Positions 21,155-26,718 of a stretch of 28,718 nucleotides of DNA are shown here, piece by piece (the first letter of the stretch is position 1; every line of letters starts with the position of its first letter). A model generated the notes under the pieces. That model ran no database searches and was not told where the DNA came from. It saw only the letters and a program-made list of their open reading frames with translations. A program made the position numbers and the translations under genes. This DNA is from a virus, in IMG/VR virus record IMGVR_UViG_3300031566_005444, positions 1 to 28,718 of that record; one strand, 5' to 3'.

Positions 21155-21392
21155 AATATCCCTTCTTTCTGAGGTGTTCTTGGTATTTACTGCCTTCAAA
21201 ATTTACTATCTCGTATTTGATTCCTCTCCTTCTCTGCGCCTCGCGCATTATCTGTAGCTTCTTTTCGTGCAGACCTACGGGACCTTTGGGTTTACGCTTT
21301 GATGGTTTTGATTTTGTTTTGCTCTTGGCTGTTTTCTTGGCTTTTTTCTTGGCTGTTTTCTTGGCTTTTTTCTTTGCTGTTTTCTTTTTCAT
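21090..21392 (-). CDS. Lys/Ala-rich histone-H1-like protein
   Basis: ATG21392 overlaps the upstream stop as ATGA; 100 residues. The first ~35 consist of repeated KKKAKKTAK units. Residues ~40-80 (GLHEKKLQIMREAQRRRGIKYEIVNFEGSKYQEHLRKKGY) look like a small folded domain. The last ~20 are the ERF-like gene's tail read in another frame, since the two genes overlap by 65 nt. Basic repeat tails of this kind bind nucleic acid non-specifically. The repeats are of equal wording at DNA level, pointing to slippage or recombination. Confidence 0.65.
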   Translation of the reverse strand: MKKKTAKKKAKKTAKKKAKKTAKSKTKSKPSKRKPKGPVGLHEKKLQIMREAQRRRGIKYEIVNFEGSKYQEHLRKKGYYGKEKSQENSQEQTKIETTKA

Positions 21393-21604
21393 AATCTCTC
21401 CAGTTTGAATCCGTTTTTGAGTTGTGTTCGTTTGAGCTTGCGGTTTTGTCCAGGGCGCATATTTCGACAAAGCACAGGGTTGGTTCGCTTAAAGCCTTTC
21501 CAGCAATATTCAGTTTTAAGCGGGACGCCATCTTCATAAAACCACAAACAACATTCGTTATTGCTTAATTTGCGATACAACTCAACTATCTGTGTCTTTG
21601 CCAT
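21389..21604 (-). CDS. Small basic hypothetical protein
   Basis: Seventy-one residues (MAKTQIVELYRKLSNNECCLWFYEDGVPLK...), with basic C-terminal half. AAGGAAGG lies before the ATG, and the stop overlaps the next start. Cysteines at 18, 19, 34 and 46 do not form an obvious motif. No family recognised. Confidence 0.65.
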   Translation of the reverse strand: MAKTQIVELYRKLSNNECCLWFYEDGVPLKTEYCWKGFKRTNPVLCRNMRPGQNRKLKRTQLKNGFKLERL

Positions 21605-21605
21605 A

Positions 21606-21836
21606 TCAGTCCTTCCTTAACGAGTAGCGACATACTACTTTTCCGTTTTTAAGCTGAACTCTTGGACGATTGAATGTGTGTCCTTCATTTTCTAAATCAC
21701 TGATGCAGCGACCAAGTTGAGTAATTCCAAATTTCAGATACGCCTCAAAAGACGTTAGATTTCCACCTTTGCGGAAAAATCGCAAAAGACGCTTGGTTTG
21801 AGTCTCTTTGATTTCACTCAATAGCATCTGTTCCAT
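21606..21836 (-). CDS. Helix-turn-helix protein (HTH_39-like)
   Basis: Seventy-six residues. TKRLLRFFRKGGNLTSFEAYLKFGITQLGRCISDLENEGH is the typical winged-HTH of the HTH_39 type: a first helix, the LTS.EA turn, a recognition helix around TQLGRCISDL, then a wing ending KVVCRYSL. Found widely as a short early phage protein; a regulator of the early region is possible. AAAGGATAAC precedes the ATG, within the duplicated junction 21842-21860. Confidence 0.82.
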   Translation of the reverse strand: MEQMLLSEIKETQTKRLLRFFRKGGNLTSFEAYLKFGITQLGRCISDLENEGHTFNRPRVQLKNGKVVCRYSLRKD

Positions 21837-21845
21837 TGTTATCCT

Positions 21846-22136
21846 TTAGGGCTTGCTCAAAATTTCGCCACATTCTAATATGGCAGATTCCCAACCCCAC
21901 AAATAAGCAAGCTCTGGTTTCGTTAAGTCTATCTTCGTAATTTCGATTTTGTCCGGTTCAAATTTAGGAGCGTCTATTCCTACACAAATTTTTTTGATTT
22001 TCTCTTTCAGACGCTTGTTCTCGTCTTGGAGTTTGGCGTGATTTTTCTCAATTTCAGCATAAGCATCTATATCAACAAAAGCGTCAATTTCATTTTTCAC
22101 TTGATAAGTTTTTTTTCGCCAAAATATTTCTAACAT
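21846..22136 (-). CDS. Coiled-coil hypothetical protein
   Basis: Ninety-six residues: a short aromatic start (MLEIFWRKKTYQ), an acidic helix, a coiled coil (EIEKNHAKLQDENKRLKEKIKKI), and an end of ELAYLWGWESAILECGEIL. GGAGATATGAGTA before the ATG is identical to the block before the next gene upstream (22413-22428). Function unknown. Confidence 0.65.
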   Translation of the reverse strand: MLEIFWRKKTYQVKNEIDAFVDIDAYAEIEKNHAKLQDENKRLKEKIKKICVGIDAPKFEPDKIEITKIDLTKPELAYLWGWESAILECGEILSKP

Positions 22137-22165
22137 TACTCATATCTCCTTTAGGGCTTGCTCAA
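22134..22165 (-). repeat. Composite junction repeat
   Basis: It contains two repeats. A 16-bp block with ribosome site and ATG (22134-22149) is shared with 22413-22428. A 19-bp block (22147-22165, minus TTGAGCAAGCCCTAAAGGA) is shared with 21842-21860. The 19-bp block is read in different frames at the ends of the two upstream genes, so DNA rather than protein sequence was kept. Confidence 0.8.
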
Positions 22166-22415
22166 TCTTCTCCCAGCCACATTTACAACGATATTTTGTG
22201 CCCCATTGCCTTGAGCATCCTTGCCCGTGACGACCAAATTCTATAAGTTCTTCTTTCAGCCATTTGTTCTCGGCTTGTAGCACAAACAATTCTTTCCTGT
22301 TGTCTTGAAGGTCAGCGATTGCATCGGCTAATATTTCAAGGTTTGTACGTTCACCTTCTGTTCCTCCACCATACCATTCTTTTATAGGCTCGATTATTTT
22401 ATCTATTTCGCTCAT
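22140..22415 (-). CDS. Coiled-coil protein with C-terminal Cys cluster
   Basis: Ninety-one residues: helical N-terminus, coiled coil (NRKELFVLQAENKWLKEELIEF), then GCSRQWGTKYRCKCGWEKIEQALKEI with three cysteines, probably a half zinc site. Layout resembles its neighbour at 21846, suggesting old duplication. It ends in the 19-bp repeat shared with the next junction (22147-22165). Confidence 0.65.
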   Translation of the reverse strand: MSEIDKIIEPIKEWYGGGTEGERTNLEILADAIADLQDNRKELFVLQAENKWLKEELIEFGRHGQGCSRQWGTKYRCKCGWEKIEQALKEI

Positions 22416-22418
22416 TAC

Positions 22419-22730
22419 TCATATCTCCCTTTTGAAGTTGTACCACTTCTTAACATATACACCTTTTTTGCCACTTACTCTAAATTGTGTACCAAAACCA
22501 ATACCTTCAAAATATTTGACCTCTTGGATTGTATAAATACCGTTGGGTAATAAACGATTGGCAAGGCCAGTCTGTACCTTTGCGCTTATGAGATACTTTT
22601 CGCCGACTTTCAGAGGATACATCTCGTTGTGAAGATGCTCCTCGCGGCGTCGGGACTGTTTGATTTTTCCGGCAAAGCCCCGCCATAAAGAACCTCGATT
22701 CATCATTCCTGTCGTCTCGCTTGGGTTCAT
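22419..22730 (-). CDS. Hypothetical protein with small beta-barrel-like domain
   Basis: ATG22730 overlaps the upstream stop as ATGA after AAGGAGGCGG; 103 residues. A basic N-terminus (SLWRGFAGKIKQSRRREEH) is followed by LKVGEKYLISAKVQTG, GIYTIQEVKYFEGIGFG and KGVYVKKWYNF, alternating as in an SH3/KOW-like barrel. It sits directly behind the YopX pair. No family assigned. Confidence 0.65.
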   Translation of the reverse strand: MNPSETTGMMNRGSLWRGFAGKIKQSRRREEHLHNEMYPLKVGEKYLISAKVQTGLANRLLPNGIYTIQEVKYFEGIGFGTQFRVSGKKGVYVKKWYNFKREI

Positions 22731-23125
22731 TCCGCCTCCTTGTCGTGGATGTTGCCGATGATTTCTGTATTTCGCCTGCCCAAAGGAACAATCTCGCCAA
22801 TATTTGTAACAATTTTGCCTGGTTCGTATTTGCTCTTTTTTATTATTCTCCAAAAGAACCCCGCCCATTCCTGAACCCAGATAATTTCATATACTCCACC
22901 ATCTTCAGATTTCTCTATGTCAGAAGCGTATCTCTCCTTGTCGTTCTTGTCCTTGAGGTCTATACTCTGGCCTACTGTTTCGGGGTCTAAAATACCTTCA
23001 TCAACTTTAATCCAAAAACTCCAGAGAACCATTTCATAAGGATTTGATTCATCTGGATTTGGACATCCGTAATACCATTCATTCGTTGCCCTATTGAGTG
23101 CTCTGAATTTTATCTCTCTGCTCAT
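22727..23125 (-). CDS. YopX-family protein, copy 2
   Basis: A 132-residue YopX-like protein: REIKFRALNRATNEWYYGC, DPETVGQSIDLKDKNDKERYASDIEK and the conserved end TEIIGNIHDK. The family is common in phages of Gram-positive and other bacteria and has no proven function; structure suggests a small beta-barrel multimer. It follows its paralogue with a 4-nt overlap. Compared with the usual motif TGLKDKNGK..YEGDIV, this copy has drifted (SIDLKDKNDKERYASDIEK). Confidence 0.85.
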   Translation of the reverse strand: MSREIKFRALNRATNEWYYGCPNPDESNPYEMVLWSFWIKVDEGILDPETVGQSIDLKDKNDKERYASDIEKSEDGGVYEIIWVQEWAGFFWRIIKKSKYEPGKIVTNIGEIVPLGRRNTEIIGNIHDKEAE

Positions 23126-23568
23126 TTCAGTAGCTCCGGGTTGTCGTGGACTGTGCCGATTTTATTGAAAATATGAAGAAATGGAGTCAGGCATTCACAA
23201 GTAAGGCATAATTTGCCGTGAATTGATTTCAACCAAAAACTTCCTTGCTTAAATATTATTTTATAAGTTCTTTCCTTTTTTGGAATATATCGTCTTGTAT
23301 CTTTAACAATATCATTCTCCCACCAGTCCAGGTCTTTGCCGTTCTTGTCCTTGAGGCCTGTTTGCTGGCCTACTGTTTCGGGGATGACTTCAAAGCAAAG
23401 ATGCGTCCAACATCTATCGTTGGATTCGTCCGTCCACCGCTTATCCCGCTCTTGGATAAATGCTTTCAATGGCTGTTTTTCGTGGATGGCTTCCCGTGCA
23501 TTATGAATAATCAGGTTGCCATATACCCTCTCGCCGTTATCAATTCTTTCGCCTCTGTATGGTCTCAT
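23122..23568 (-). CDS. YopX-family protein, copy 1
   Basis: ATG23568 is chosen because it overlaps the upstream stop as ATGA and starts the family motif RPYRGERIDNGERVYGNLI; 148 residues. Further signatures: VIPETVGQQTGLKDKNGKDLDWWENDIVK and the end KIGTVHDNPELL. Usually the motif continues YEGDIV; here WWENDIV. Clearly paralogous to the next gene, with nucleotide identity in the LKDKN block, so a tandem duplication is likely. Confidence 0.87.
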   Translation of the reverse strand: MRPYRGERIDNGERVYGNLIIHNAREAIHEKQPLKAFIQERDKRWTDESNDRCWTHLCFEVIPETVGQQTGLKDKNGKDLDWWENDIVKDTRRYIPKKERTYKIIFKQGSFWLKSIHGKLCLTCECLTPFLHIFNKIGTVHDNPELLK

Positions 23569-23714
23569 TTTACTATTATCCTTTCGATATAAAGCCCACC
23601 CACCAAAAGCAAAGTTAGTGATGTAACAGGCTCGGCTTTTGCGTATTGCAGGAAACATATAGCCGCAGCAGCGAACACCGCAAAACAGGTGAGTATTGTT
23701 AGTGCCTTACGCAT
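23565..23714 (-). CDS. 49-residue membrane protein
   Basis: MRKALTILTCFAVFAAAAICFL forms a first hydrophobic segment after a basic start, and SLTLLLVGGLYI a second. AAAGGATAGG before the ATG directly follows the U run of a terminator. The stop overlaps the YopX start as ATGA. Could be a small two-pass membrane protein or a secreted one; no family recognised. Confidence 0.65.
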   Translation of the reverse strand: MRKALTILTCFAVFAAAAICFLQYAKAEPVTSLTLLLVGGLYIERIIVK

Positions 23715-23728
23715 AATCCTATCCTTTC

Positions 23729-23756
23729 AAAAAAGGCGCCCAGCCCGAAGGCTGGG
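23729..23756 (-). terminator. Intrinsic terminator inside the early operon
   Basis: A 7-bp stem CCCAGCC/GGCTGGG (23739-23756) with UUCG loop, then CGCC and six U (23734-23729). The U run ends two bases before the next Shine-Dalgarno, like the attenuators at 14851 and 27358, so distal early genes may need antitermination. Confidence 0.8.
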
Positions 23757-23783
23757 AACCTTTCGGAGGAGGGTGATGAAAAG

Positions 23784-23975
23784 CTATTTAGGTACAACTT
23801 CAATGTAAGCATCGTAAACATACACACCTTTAGCTCTGTCTGCTTCGTGATGGCAAAGAGTTATGTCTTTATCATTGGTAATAGTTGAGGTTTTTATTGA
23901 ATAACCATCCCTTGAAATATACTGGGCGATGGCCTCTATGATTTCCTTTTCGTCTAAATGGATTTTTGTACCCAT
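23784..23975 (-). CDS. Small hypothetical protein
   Basis: Sixty-three residues: helical start (DEKEIIEAIAQYISRDGYSI), then strands (TSTITNDKDITLC; VYVYDAYIEVV). AAAGGAATC precedes the ATG. The pattern is an alpha-beta-beta unit of a common small phage protein, but no function is known. A strong terminator follows. Confidence 0.7.
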   Translation of the reverse strand: MGTKIHLDEKEIIEAIAQYISRDGYSIKTSTITNDKDITLCHHEADRAKGVYVYDAYIEVVPK

Positions 23976-23995
23976 CGTTTGATTCCTTTCTAAAG

Positions 23996-24166
23996 CTATG
24001 TAGAGCTATTGGGCTTCACCTTAAATTCGCCACAACAATCATCTTCTCGTACATCCCCGTTGTATCTTCGGGATTTGCGGTTTTTGCACCAACCCAATAA
24101 CAACCATTTCTCTCTTTTCCCGGCACATCCCCACCACTCACACTTATCGCATCTGTCTTTAGCCAT
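23996..24166 (-). CDS. 56-residue Cys-rich zinc-binding protein
   Basis: MAKDRCDKCEWWGCAG..., then LLLGWCKNR and EDDCCGEF: six cysteines (6, 9, 14, 27, 44, 45), enough for a zinc knuckle. GAGGAGAAGCAAG before the ATG belongs to the 27-bp duplicated junction. Overlaps the upstream gene by 8 nt. No family recognised. Confidence 0.7.
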   Translation of the reverse strand: MAKDRCDKCEWWGCAGKREKWLLLGWCKNRKSRRYNGDVREDDCCGEFKVKPNSST

Positions 24167-24488
24167 CTTGCTTCTCCTCGGAGAGGGCTTGCTCTGGTAA
24201 AACTATTGGCTTCCAGTATTCAACCTCGGAACCTTCATCTAAAAATATCTCTGCCATAGTCATAACTCGCGGTATCTCCGAATCACATTCCAACGCAAAC
24301 ACTTTTTTGTCCCAATCTATATCGTTAGGTGGGTCATCTGTTAGTATCCAAGGATTGTGGGCTTTGCAGCGGCGGATGATTTCGTCAAATACTTCTACGG
24401 ACATTTGATGGCTACAATAATCATCTGTTATTGTTCGTACACCCAGGATACTTTGTACTGTAAGTTTTTCAGGCAGGTCTTTGGCCAT
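24159..24488 (-). CDS. Hypothetical protein
   Basis: A 109-residue acidic protein: KLTVQSILGVRTITDDYCSH, then FDEIIRRCKAHNPWIL and DIDWDKKVFALECDSEIPRV. It ends ALSEEKQDG, almost the same as the end of the gene at 24830, because both 3' ends lie in the duplicated junction. GAGGAGAAG precedes the ATG. Function unknown. Confidence 0.65.
   Translation of the reverse strand: MAKDLPEKLTVQSILGVRTITDDYCSHQMSVEVFDEIIRRCKAHNPWILTDDPPNDIDWDKKVFALECDSEIPRVMTMAEIFLDEGSEVEYWKPIVLPEQALSEEKQDG
24164..24190 (-). repeat. 27-bp gene-junction repeat (pair with 24835-24861)
   Basis: Minus sense AAGCCCTCTCCGAGGAGAAG...ATG, identical at 24164-24190 and 24835-24861, with a shorter relative at 24486-24500. It encodes the last residues (LSEEKQD) of the upstream gene, the ribosome site GAGGAG and the ATG of the next gene. 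Confidence 0.85.
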
Positions 24489-24837
24489 TGGGCTTCTCCT
24501 CGGCTTGTTTTTTCCTTTTTTTGAGTACCATATCTCTACAAAGGATGTCTATGCCACAAGCCGTATTTAATCGCTCGCCGCCAACATTATTTAGCCACTT
24601 AATATGGTCTTCGAGTTGTTGGTTTTTTTTATACAGTTCGTTGAGATTTTGCCAGGCAACTCTCATAATATAAGCATAATCACCAAGCTCTTCGACCTTG
24701 ACTTCTTTGGCATATTCTTTGTCAGCGGCAACAAAAGGGCAATCGGGAGGTTCTTTGTGCAGAGACTTCAAATCCCGAAACGGATAAGGGTCTGTATCCG
24801 GCCATCCCTCTGGATTTTTCCTGCGCTCTTCAGTCAT
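24469..24837 (-). CDS. Hypothetical coiled-coil protein
   Basis: A 122-residue protein: polar N-terminus with many prolines (NPEGWPDTDPYPFRDLKS), then a helical segment (YAYIMRVAWQNLNELYKKNQQLEDHIKWLNN) and a basic end. GAGGAGAAGCAAG precedes the ATG, in the second copy of the 27-bp junction. It overlaps both neighbours. No family recognised. Confidence 0.65.
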   Translation of the reverse strand: MTEERRKNPEGWPDTDPYPFRDLKSLHKEPPDCPFVAADKEYAKEVKVEELGDYAYIMRVAWQNLNELYKKNQQLEDHIKWLNNVGGERLNTACGIDILCRDMVLKKRKKQAEEKPNGQRPA

Positions 24838-25021
24838 CTTGCTTCTCCTCGGAGAGGGCTTCTTGCTTGTCCTCTACTTTCTCCGTTGGTTTCAGGATAA
24901 GCGGTTGCATATCGTATGCACATTTATCAAAGCATTGCCAGCATACTTTTAGTGGCCCAAATTTTACTGTTGCAGGATTTTGGCAATCCTTTACAGGGCA
25001 AATTTCGTCTTCTTTAGCCAT
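24830..25021 (-). CDS. Small zinc-finger protein
   Basis: ATG25021 has AGGAG 8 nt upstream; another ATG two codons earlier is too close to it. Sixty-three residues: EICPVKDCQNPATVKFGPLKVCWQCFDKC, a four-to-five-Cys treble-clef-like zinc site, then a polar Lys/Glu tail ending ALSEEKQDD encoded by the duplicated junction. Role unknown. Confidence 0.7.
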   Translation of the reverse strand: MAKEDEICPVKDCQNPATVKFGPLKVCWQCFDKCAYDMQPLILKPTEKVEDKQEALSEEKQDD

Positions 25022-25033
25022 AATCATTACTCC

Positions 25034-25252
25034 TCAACACCAATCTGGGCGGCCTCTTTTTAGGTCGTGATATTCTTTGCGAGAAATGCCCTTGGCAACA
25101 ATTCCTTTTTTTGTAATTTCCGTTACCTGAAAATGGCATTTCTTAACCTTGAAAATTTGGCCTTCGCATATTGTTTTTGAAAGCTGCCAAGGCCGCAAAT
25201 TCCCAACTTCTGTTTCAGATAACTGTGTAAATGTTCCGTCTCTTTCTTGCAT
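25034..25252 (-). CDS. Small hypothetical protein, beta-rich
   Basis: Seventy-two residues (MQERDGTFTQLSETEVGNLRPWQ...), with strands FKVKKCHFQVTEITKKGIVAKGI and a polar end KEYHDLKRGRPDWC. GAAAGGATGAACG precedes the ATG. The overlapping longer frame on the same strand has poorer composition and was rejected. The 72-nt gap before the lipoprotein gene holds only a 28-codon frame of doubtful status. Confidence 0.65.
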   Translation of the reverse strand: MQERDGTFTQLSETEVGNLRPWQLSKTICEGQIFKVKKCHFQVTEITKKGIVAKGISRKEYHDLKRGRPDWC

Positions 25253-25324
25253 CGTTCATCCTTTCTATAAGTATAATTCCTTGGGGCATCCTTTCGAGCA
25301 TTGCCCCGTACTCGTCGTCCTTGC

Positions 25325-25555
25325 CTATTTGCCACGGTGAAACAAATCATCTGTCGTCATTCCTTGACGCCTTGGCGCCGGTTGCTGGTCTTCTTCTGCC
25401 GGTCGCATATTATCGAAGGCAGCTTGAAGTAACCATTTTGTGTCGCCAACGGCTCCACGTCCCATCTGACAGCCCGACAAAACAAAAATAAACAGGGCGG
25501 CCAGCCACGCCATTACCAAACACAACACATACTTTGCCTTTCTTTCTCTGCTCAT
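25325..25555 (-). CDS. Small lipoprotein
   Basis: ATG25555 with AAAGGAG 5 nt upstream; 76 residues. Basic N-terminus, hydrophobic core (YVLCLVMAWLAALFIF) and lipobox VLSGC with Cys at about 28, so export and lipidation are expected. The mature part is short, polar and Pro/Gln-rich (AEEDQQPAPRRQGM). Size and shape resemble outer-membrane spanins or superinfection-exclusion lipoproteins. Early position favours exclusion (inference). Confidence 0.72.
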   Translation of the reverse strand: MSRERKAKYVLCLVMAWLAALFIFVLSGCQMGRGAVGDTKWLLQAAFDNMRPAEEDQQPAPRRQGMTTDDLFHRGK

Positions 25556-25565
25556 TTTTCTCCTT

Positions 25566-25739
25566 TCAATAAATTCCACTGTTCGCTAAACGTATCGCAA
25601 TCTGTGCCAAATCTTTTGGGTTTGCACCTTCTTGGGGAAGTATTCGGAAAGCATCGGCAATAATGGAAGTCGCCTGGATGCCGTTCATTTTATACTCCCG
25701 CCTTAACATCTTCTTGATTTCTATTATGATTTTTCTCAT
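25566..25739 (-). CDS. 57-residue hypothetical protein
   Basis: MRKIIIEIKKMLRREYKMNG, then IQATSIIADAFRILPQEGAN and PKDLAQIAIRLANSGIY, all helix-forming. AGGAGAAAGCATT precedes the ATG and AAAGGAG follows the stop for the lipoprotein gene. Position and ribosome site make it a real gene despite its size; no family recognised. Confidence 0.7.
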   Translation of the reverse strand: MRKIIIEIKKMLRREYKMNGIQATSIIADAFRILPQEGANPKDLAQIAIRLANSGIY

Positions 25740-25750
25740 AATGCTTTCTC

Positions 25751-25960
25751 CTAAAAAGGTAAAGGTTCTTTAGGTTTTATGGGCATTTCGATACGATGAA
25801 ATTTTTGTGCCGTTAGCCCTCCCATTCCAAATTCTTCCACATCGCCTGTTTCGAGATTTTTTAGCCTGCACGAAGGCTGAGTGAAATACCACTCAACTTT
25901 CCATATATCTTCGCCAGTTGTTGTGAAAAAACGGTTTGTTATCAAATCAATACCAATCAT
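25751..25960 (-). CDS. Small beta-barrel-like hypothetical protein
   Basis: Sixty-nine residues: MIGIDLITNRFFTTTGEDIW, KVEWYFTQPSCRLKNLETGD, VEEFGMGGLTAQKFHRIEMP. Alternating strands suggest an SH3-like fold. AGGGAGTGAATT precedes the ATG. A GC-rich hairpin (25979-26033) is immediately upstream and could affect translation or RNA processing. Confidence 0.65.
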   Translation of the reverse strand: MIGIDLITNRFFTTTGEDIWKVEWYFTQPSCRLKNLETGDVEEFGMGGLTAQKFHRIEMPIKPKEPLPF

Positions 25961-25978
25961 AATTCACTCCCTAAAAAT

Positions 25979-26033
25979 GGGCGGCTTCGCTCACTCCCGC
26001 GCACCTTTTCTCGGTTGGGAGGCCCCACCGCCC
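25979..26033 (-). ncRNA. GC-rich imperfect hairpin in the early transcript
   Basis: Nested inverted repeats: GGGCGG (26028-26033, minus sense) with CCGCCC (25979-25984), CTCCC (26017-26021) with GGGAG (25994-25998), and a small ACC/GGT inner stem. No U run follows, so it is not a terminator. It follows one of four copies of the spacer repeat that also precede the tRNAs. I cannot name it. Confidence 0.5.
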
Positions 26034-26052
26034 TGCGCTTAAGATTCACTTG

Positions 26053-26316
26053 TCAAAGTTGTGTCTGCTTCTCTTGCCAAAGTTTGGCCGTCTCCTTTGC
26101 CGTTAAGCCTTTTTTGATTTGTTTGCCGAAAAATCGTTGATATTTTGTGAGTGGCTTTTTCGTCTTTTTCTGTCGAATTAACTTTGTGAGCAATTCGTTC
26201 TGTTGCTCCAACCGCCACAAAACAGCTATTAAAACCTGTTGGCTTAATCTGCTCTCGTCAGACCACCGGCTTTTCAATGCTCTATGTTCTCTAATTGCTA
26301 TTTTTGATAAAATCAT
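26053..26316 (-). CDS. Small basic hypothetical protein
   Basis: ATG26316 is preceded by AAAGGAG; 87 residues. A basic N-terminal half (SKIAIREHRALKSRWSDESR), a helix (QQVLIAVLWRLEQQNELLTKLIRQ) and a Lys-rich C-terminal part (GKQIKKGLTAKETAKLWQEK). Possibly a small DNA-associated protein. Its stop lies inside a copy of the 14-bp spacer repeat. No family recognised. Confidence 0.65.
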   Translation of the reverse strand: MILSKIAIREHRALKSRWSDESRLSQQVLIAVLWRLEQQNELLTKLIRQKKTKKPLTKYQRFFGKQIKKGLTAKETAKLWQEKQTQL

Positions 26317-26375
26317 TTTTTCTCCTTTCAAAAGGGAGAGAGGCGGGCAGGATTGATTTCTCAAGAGCCTACCTT

Positions 26376-26491
26376 TGGCGAGAACGGGCGGGATTTGAAC
26401 CCAGCTTGCCTATTCGCACCGCAGCGAGGCAAGCCTGCTGCGACCTTCGGCTTTTCAGGCCGACGCCCTACCTGACTGGGCTACCGTCCCC
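26376..26491 (-). tRNA. tRNA-Phe(GAA)-like gene with 37-nt insertion or giant variable arm
   Basis: Acceptor GGGACGG with CCGTTCT (7 bp; 8 if G26491-C26380 is added, then G and CCA), T8-A9, D stem GCCC/GGGC, anticodon stem TCGGC/GCCGA with loop CTGAAAA (anticodon at 26456-26454) and T loop TTCAAAT. Between variable loop and T loop lie 37 extra bases (26403-26439). Without them the T stem is a perfect GCGGG/CCCGC and the gene is canonical. The extra part can fold as GCTTGCC-T-CGC...GCG-AAT-A-GGCAAGC, an 11-bp helix. Insertion, unusual class-II-like arm and dead gene remain possible. Confidence 0.65.
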
Positions 26492-26535
26492 GCCGCCGCC
26501 TCTCATATTCACTTTTCAAACTGTCGAGCCCATAA

Positions 26536-26607
26536 TAGCGGGGGCTGGATTCGAACCAGCGATTTCCAGGTTATGGGCCTGACGAGATACCACTTCTCTA
26601 CCCCGCA
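26536..26607 (-). tRNA. tRNA with CAU anticodon (Met, or Ile2)
   Basis: Cloverleaf: acceptor TGCGGGG with CCCCGCT, a U-U mismatch at 1-72 and six good pairs; D stem GAGA/TCTC; anticodon stem TCAGG/CCTGG with loop CCCATAA (anticodon 26575-26573); T arm GCTGG-TTCGAAT-CCAGC. CCA is not encoded. The unpaired 1-72 position recalls initiator tRNA, but the three G-C pairs of the initiator anticodon stem are not complete (A29-U41). With CAU it could be elongator Met or, after lysidine modification, Ile. Confidence 0.85.
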
Positions 26608-26623
26608 GTATTCACTTGTCAAA

Positions 26624-26718
26624 ATATGCCCGCTACTCTCCCGGGCTGGTCACGCCTGATAGTTTCCCTCAGTTGACGTTTCTGAGCTTCGTGAGCCGCT
26701 TTCGCGGTTTGCTCTCGT
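26624..26718 (-). ncRNA. Unidentified structured RNA segment before the tRNAs
   Basis: Between two spacer repeats (26610-26623 and 26719-26732) and without any gene. In minus sense it can form three hairpins in order: GAG...CTC enclosing CCGC-GAAA-GCGG, CTCAG/CTGAG with a 9-nt loop, and GCCCG/CGGGC with a 9-nt loop. It has no T arm, so it is not a tRNA. Position in line with the two tRNA genes suggests a third processed RNA. No known family recognised. Confidence 0.45.

Noticed and set aside
22507-22812. 101-codon minus-strand frame
   Set aside because: Lies across the YopX end and the 103-residue gene in another frame; the ATGA-coupled gene at 22730 explains the region better.
25123-25350. 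75-codon minus-strand frame overlapping two genes
   Set aside because: It overlaps the well-supported 72-residue gene with a strong ribosome site; its Arg/Lys-rich composition looks off-frame.
26376-26491. Selenocysteine tRNA (long arm, possible 8-bp acceptor, G-CCA end)
   Set aside because: The anticodon is GAA, not TCA, and no selenoprotein machinery is visible; the excised form is a standard Phe tRNA.
26624-26718. Hammerhead ribozyme or group I intron core
   Set aside because: GAAAC occurs, but no CUGANGA core partner is present and the segment is too short for a group I intron.
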